64,000 bases of DNA, from contig WNNJ02002391.1 of NCBI GenBank assembly GCA_012934845.2, positions 62,001-126,000 of the forward strand, read 5' to 3'. The translations under genes were made by a program, and so were the position numbers. The DNA is from Pomphorhynchus laevis. Taxonomy: Eukaryota; Acanthocephala; Palaeacanthocephala; Echinorhynchida; Pomphorhynchidae. Below are positions 62,985 to 64,000 of this stretch, piece after piece; positions within the stretch are counted from its first letter, which is position 1, and each line of letters starts with the position of its first letter. The notes beneath the pieces were generated by a model. That model saw nothing but the letters and a program-made list of their open reading frames with translations, was not told the origin of the DNA and ran no database searches.

Positions 62985-63086
62985 CCCTACTGATGAGTGC
63001 TGCCGGCTACCATAAGCTCGTCTAGGAGTGATAAGGAAGTCTGCTCTACTTGTAATCGAACTCCGGTTTTTGGCAACATCTACGAT
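62899..63086 (+). repeat. short hammerhead-bearing repeat, copy a
   Basis: Starts CATGCTACCACGTTAGC and ends GGTTTTTGGCAACATCTACG. Contains GGCAGCC (62957), GAAA (62964), CTGATGA (62990) and GTC (63020-63022). It is related to the 380-bp unit across the core and the GGAAACGCC-like part before it. A weak Pol III B-box-like TAATCGAACTC lies at 63052. Confidence 0.75.
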
Positions 63087-63266
63087 TATGAAACTGAAGC
63101 TTATTAGCTCCCGGAGCACAGTTTAACACGGTCAGATATAAAATTATAAAAATGTATTCTCCAAAGGATCCTGTGAGAAAGCAAGCAACGACAGCAAGTA
63201 AATTTCCTGCCAAATAAAATTAGTATGGTCCGGAAAGCACATGGTTAGTTTAAAGAGACTATGCCC

Positions 63267-63451
63267 ATGCTACTACGTTAGCAAATTCTCGGAAATGCCT
63301 ATTAAATATATCACAAGGCAGCCGAAACGACTGATGGTAGTTCACCCTACTGATGAGTGCTGCCGGCTACCATCAGCTCGTCTAGGAGTGATAAGGAAGT
63401 CTGCTCTACTTGTAATCGAACTCCGGTTTTTGGCAACATCTACGATTATAT
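63267..63451 (+). repeat. short hammerhead-bearing repeat, copy b
   Basis: Second copy, nearly identical to 62899-63086. Core: GGCAGCC 63317-63323, GAAA 63324-63327, CTGATGA 63350-63356, GTC 63380-63382. Arm III is perfect here (CTGATGGTAG with CTACCATCAG, plus CGA with TCG and one bulged C). Arm I TAGG/CCTA plus GTGA/TCAC; arm II GCTGCC/GGCAGC. Confidence 0.8.
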
Positions 63452-63482
63452 ATATCAGAACCTATGGATACTGCAGCGACCA

Positions 63483-64000
63483 CTACTCGTTCTCATTTCG
63501 AATCCAGTTCTTTATATTGGACTTAAATTCATTGATTGCATGCACCGCAACGACATTAACTGGAAGACGATTCCAAACATTCACCGCTCGATGGGACAGT
63601 CGGAAATGACGAGGGTATTTTCCGTGTTTATGTACTACCATTACTTTCGAGTGCCATCTACGTCCATCCCGTTCATTGAGTTCAACTCTATTTGTTGGGA
63701 AATTTTCATCTTTATTAATTAGTCGATACATAGCTAGAAGGTCGAAAAGAATGAACCTTTCACGTACTTTCGGCATATTCAAACTTTTTATTTGTGTCTT
63801 ATGAAAGATGTCGTACCTAAGGACATAATTTCGTAAACCGTCGAAGTATGAGCTCTAATTGATCAAGTTCTGTACGCGTACACGGAAAGACTGCTGGCGG
63901 CACATATTCTAATATCGACCTTATAAGAGCATTATATAAACGCACAACACAAACGGGAGATAAATCTTTAAAGCAATTTTTGACAATATATGCCATTCTT
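63483..64000 (-). mobile_element. LINE C-terminal part, running off the window
   Basis: From the right edge on the - strand: AYIVKNCFKDLSPVCVVRLY, NALIRSILEYVPPAVFPC (thumb 'LEY.PP' motif), then after one interruption MPKVRERFILFDLLAMYRLI and RAVNVWNRLPVNVVAVHAIN, then FKSNI. This is the CR1/L2-type tail. The RT itself would lie beyond 64000. Confidence 0.8.

Noticed and set aside
63040-63085. B-box-like TAATCGAACTC suggesting a tRNA or tRNA-derived SINE
   Set aside because: No cloverleaf can be drawn and the first B-box base is wrong. Kept only as a weak remark.

Overview
This 64 kb window is strongly AT-rich animal DNA. The evidence is two spliced, animal-type housekeeping genes, a selenocysteine tRNA gene, and a dense load of animal retroelements and DNA transposons. 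A non-vertebrate animal is most likely; I cannot name the species.

Layout. (1) 2915-26069, + strand: cytoplasmic isoleucyl-tRNA synthetase (IARS1). It has 16 recognisable exons with GT-AG introns, from the HIGH-motif exon to the stop codon. The N-terminal exon is not visible. The introns carry Penelope-like element (PLE) fragments, a foldback element, an exact 186-bp tandem duplication, and two protein-like scraps. (2) 26100-32670: intergenic DNA with PLE 3' ends, long perfect palindromes, and a complete tRNA-Sec gene at 31053-31139 on the - strand. (3) 32671-43099, + strand: a splicing-factor gene of the YJU2/CWC16 family (YJU2B/CCDC130-like), with five exons plus a possible alternative last exon. 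Its introns hold a PLE, a LINE and a cysteine-rich relic. (4) 43395-61220: transposon territory. A PLE is interrupted by a Merlin DNA transposon with 8-bp target duplications and again by a LINE. Then come a LINE flanked by (ATT)n, a two-ORF CR1/L2-like LINE that looks whole, and a second Merlin element with its own 8-bp duplications. (5) 61283-63450: a 380-bp tandem repeat array and a related shorter repeat family. (6) 63483-64000: a LINE running off the window.

Most unusual signal. The PLE 3' ends and both repeat families in region 5 carry every conserved piece of a hammerhead ribozyme core: CUGAUGA, GAAA, and a GUC/GUA-type cleavage site. In each case the pieces are flanked by complementary arms I, II and III, and the arms covary between the two repeat families. 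But the three strands lie in the wrong circular order for a single copy to fold. A nested hammerhead could close only between neighbouring tandem copies or between two RNAs. Hammerheads are known from PLEs and retrozymes. This permuted, multimer-dependent arrangement is what I would look at first. No LTR retrotransposon, retrovirus or Polinton was recognised.
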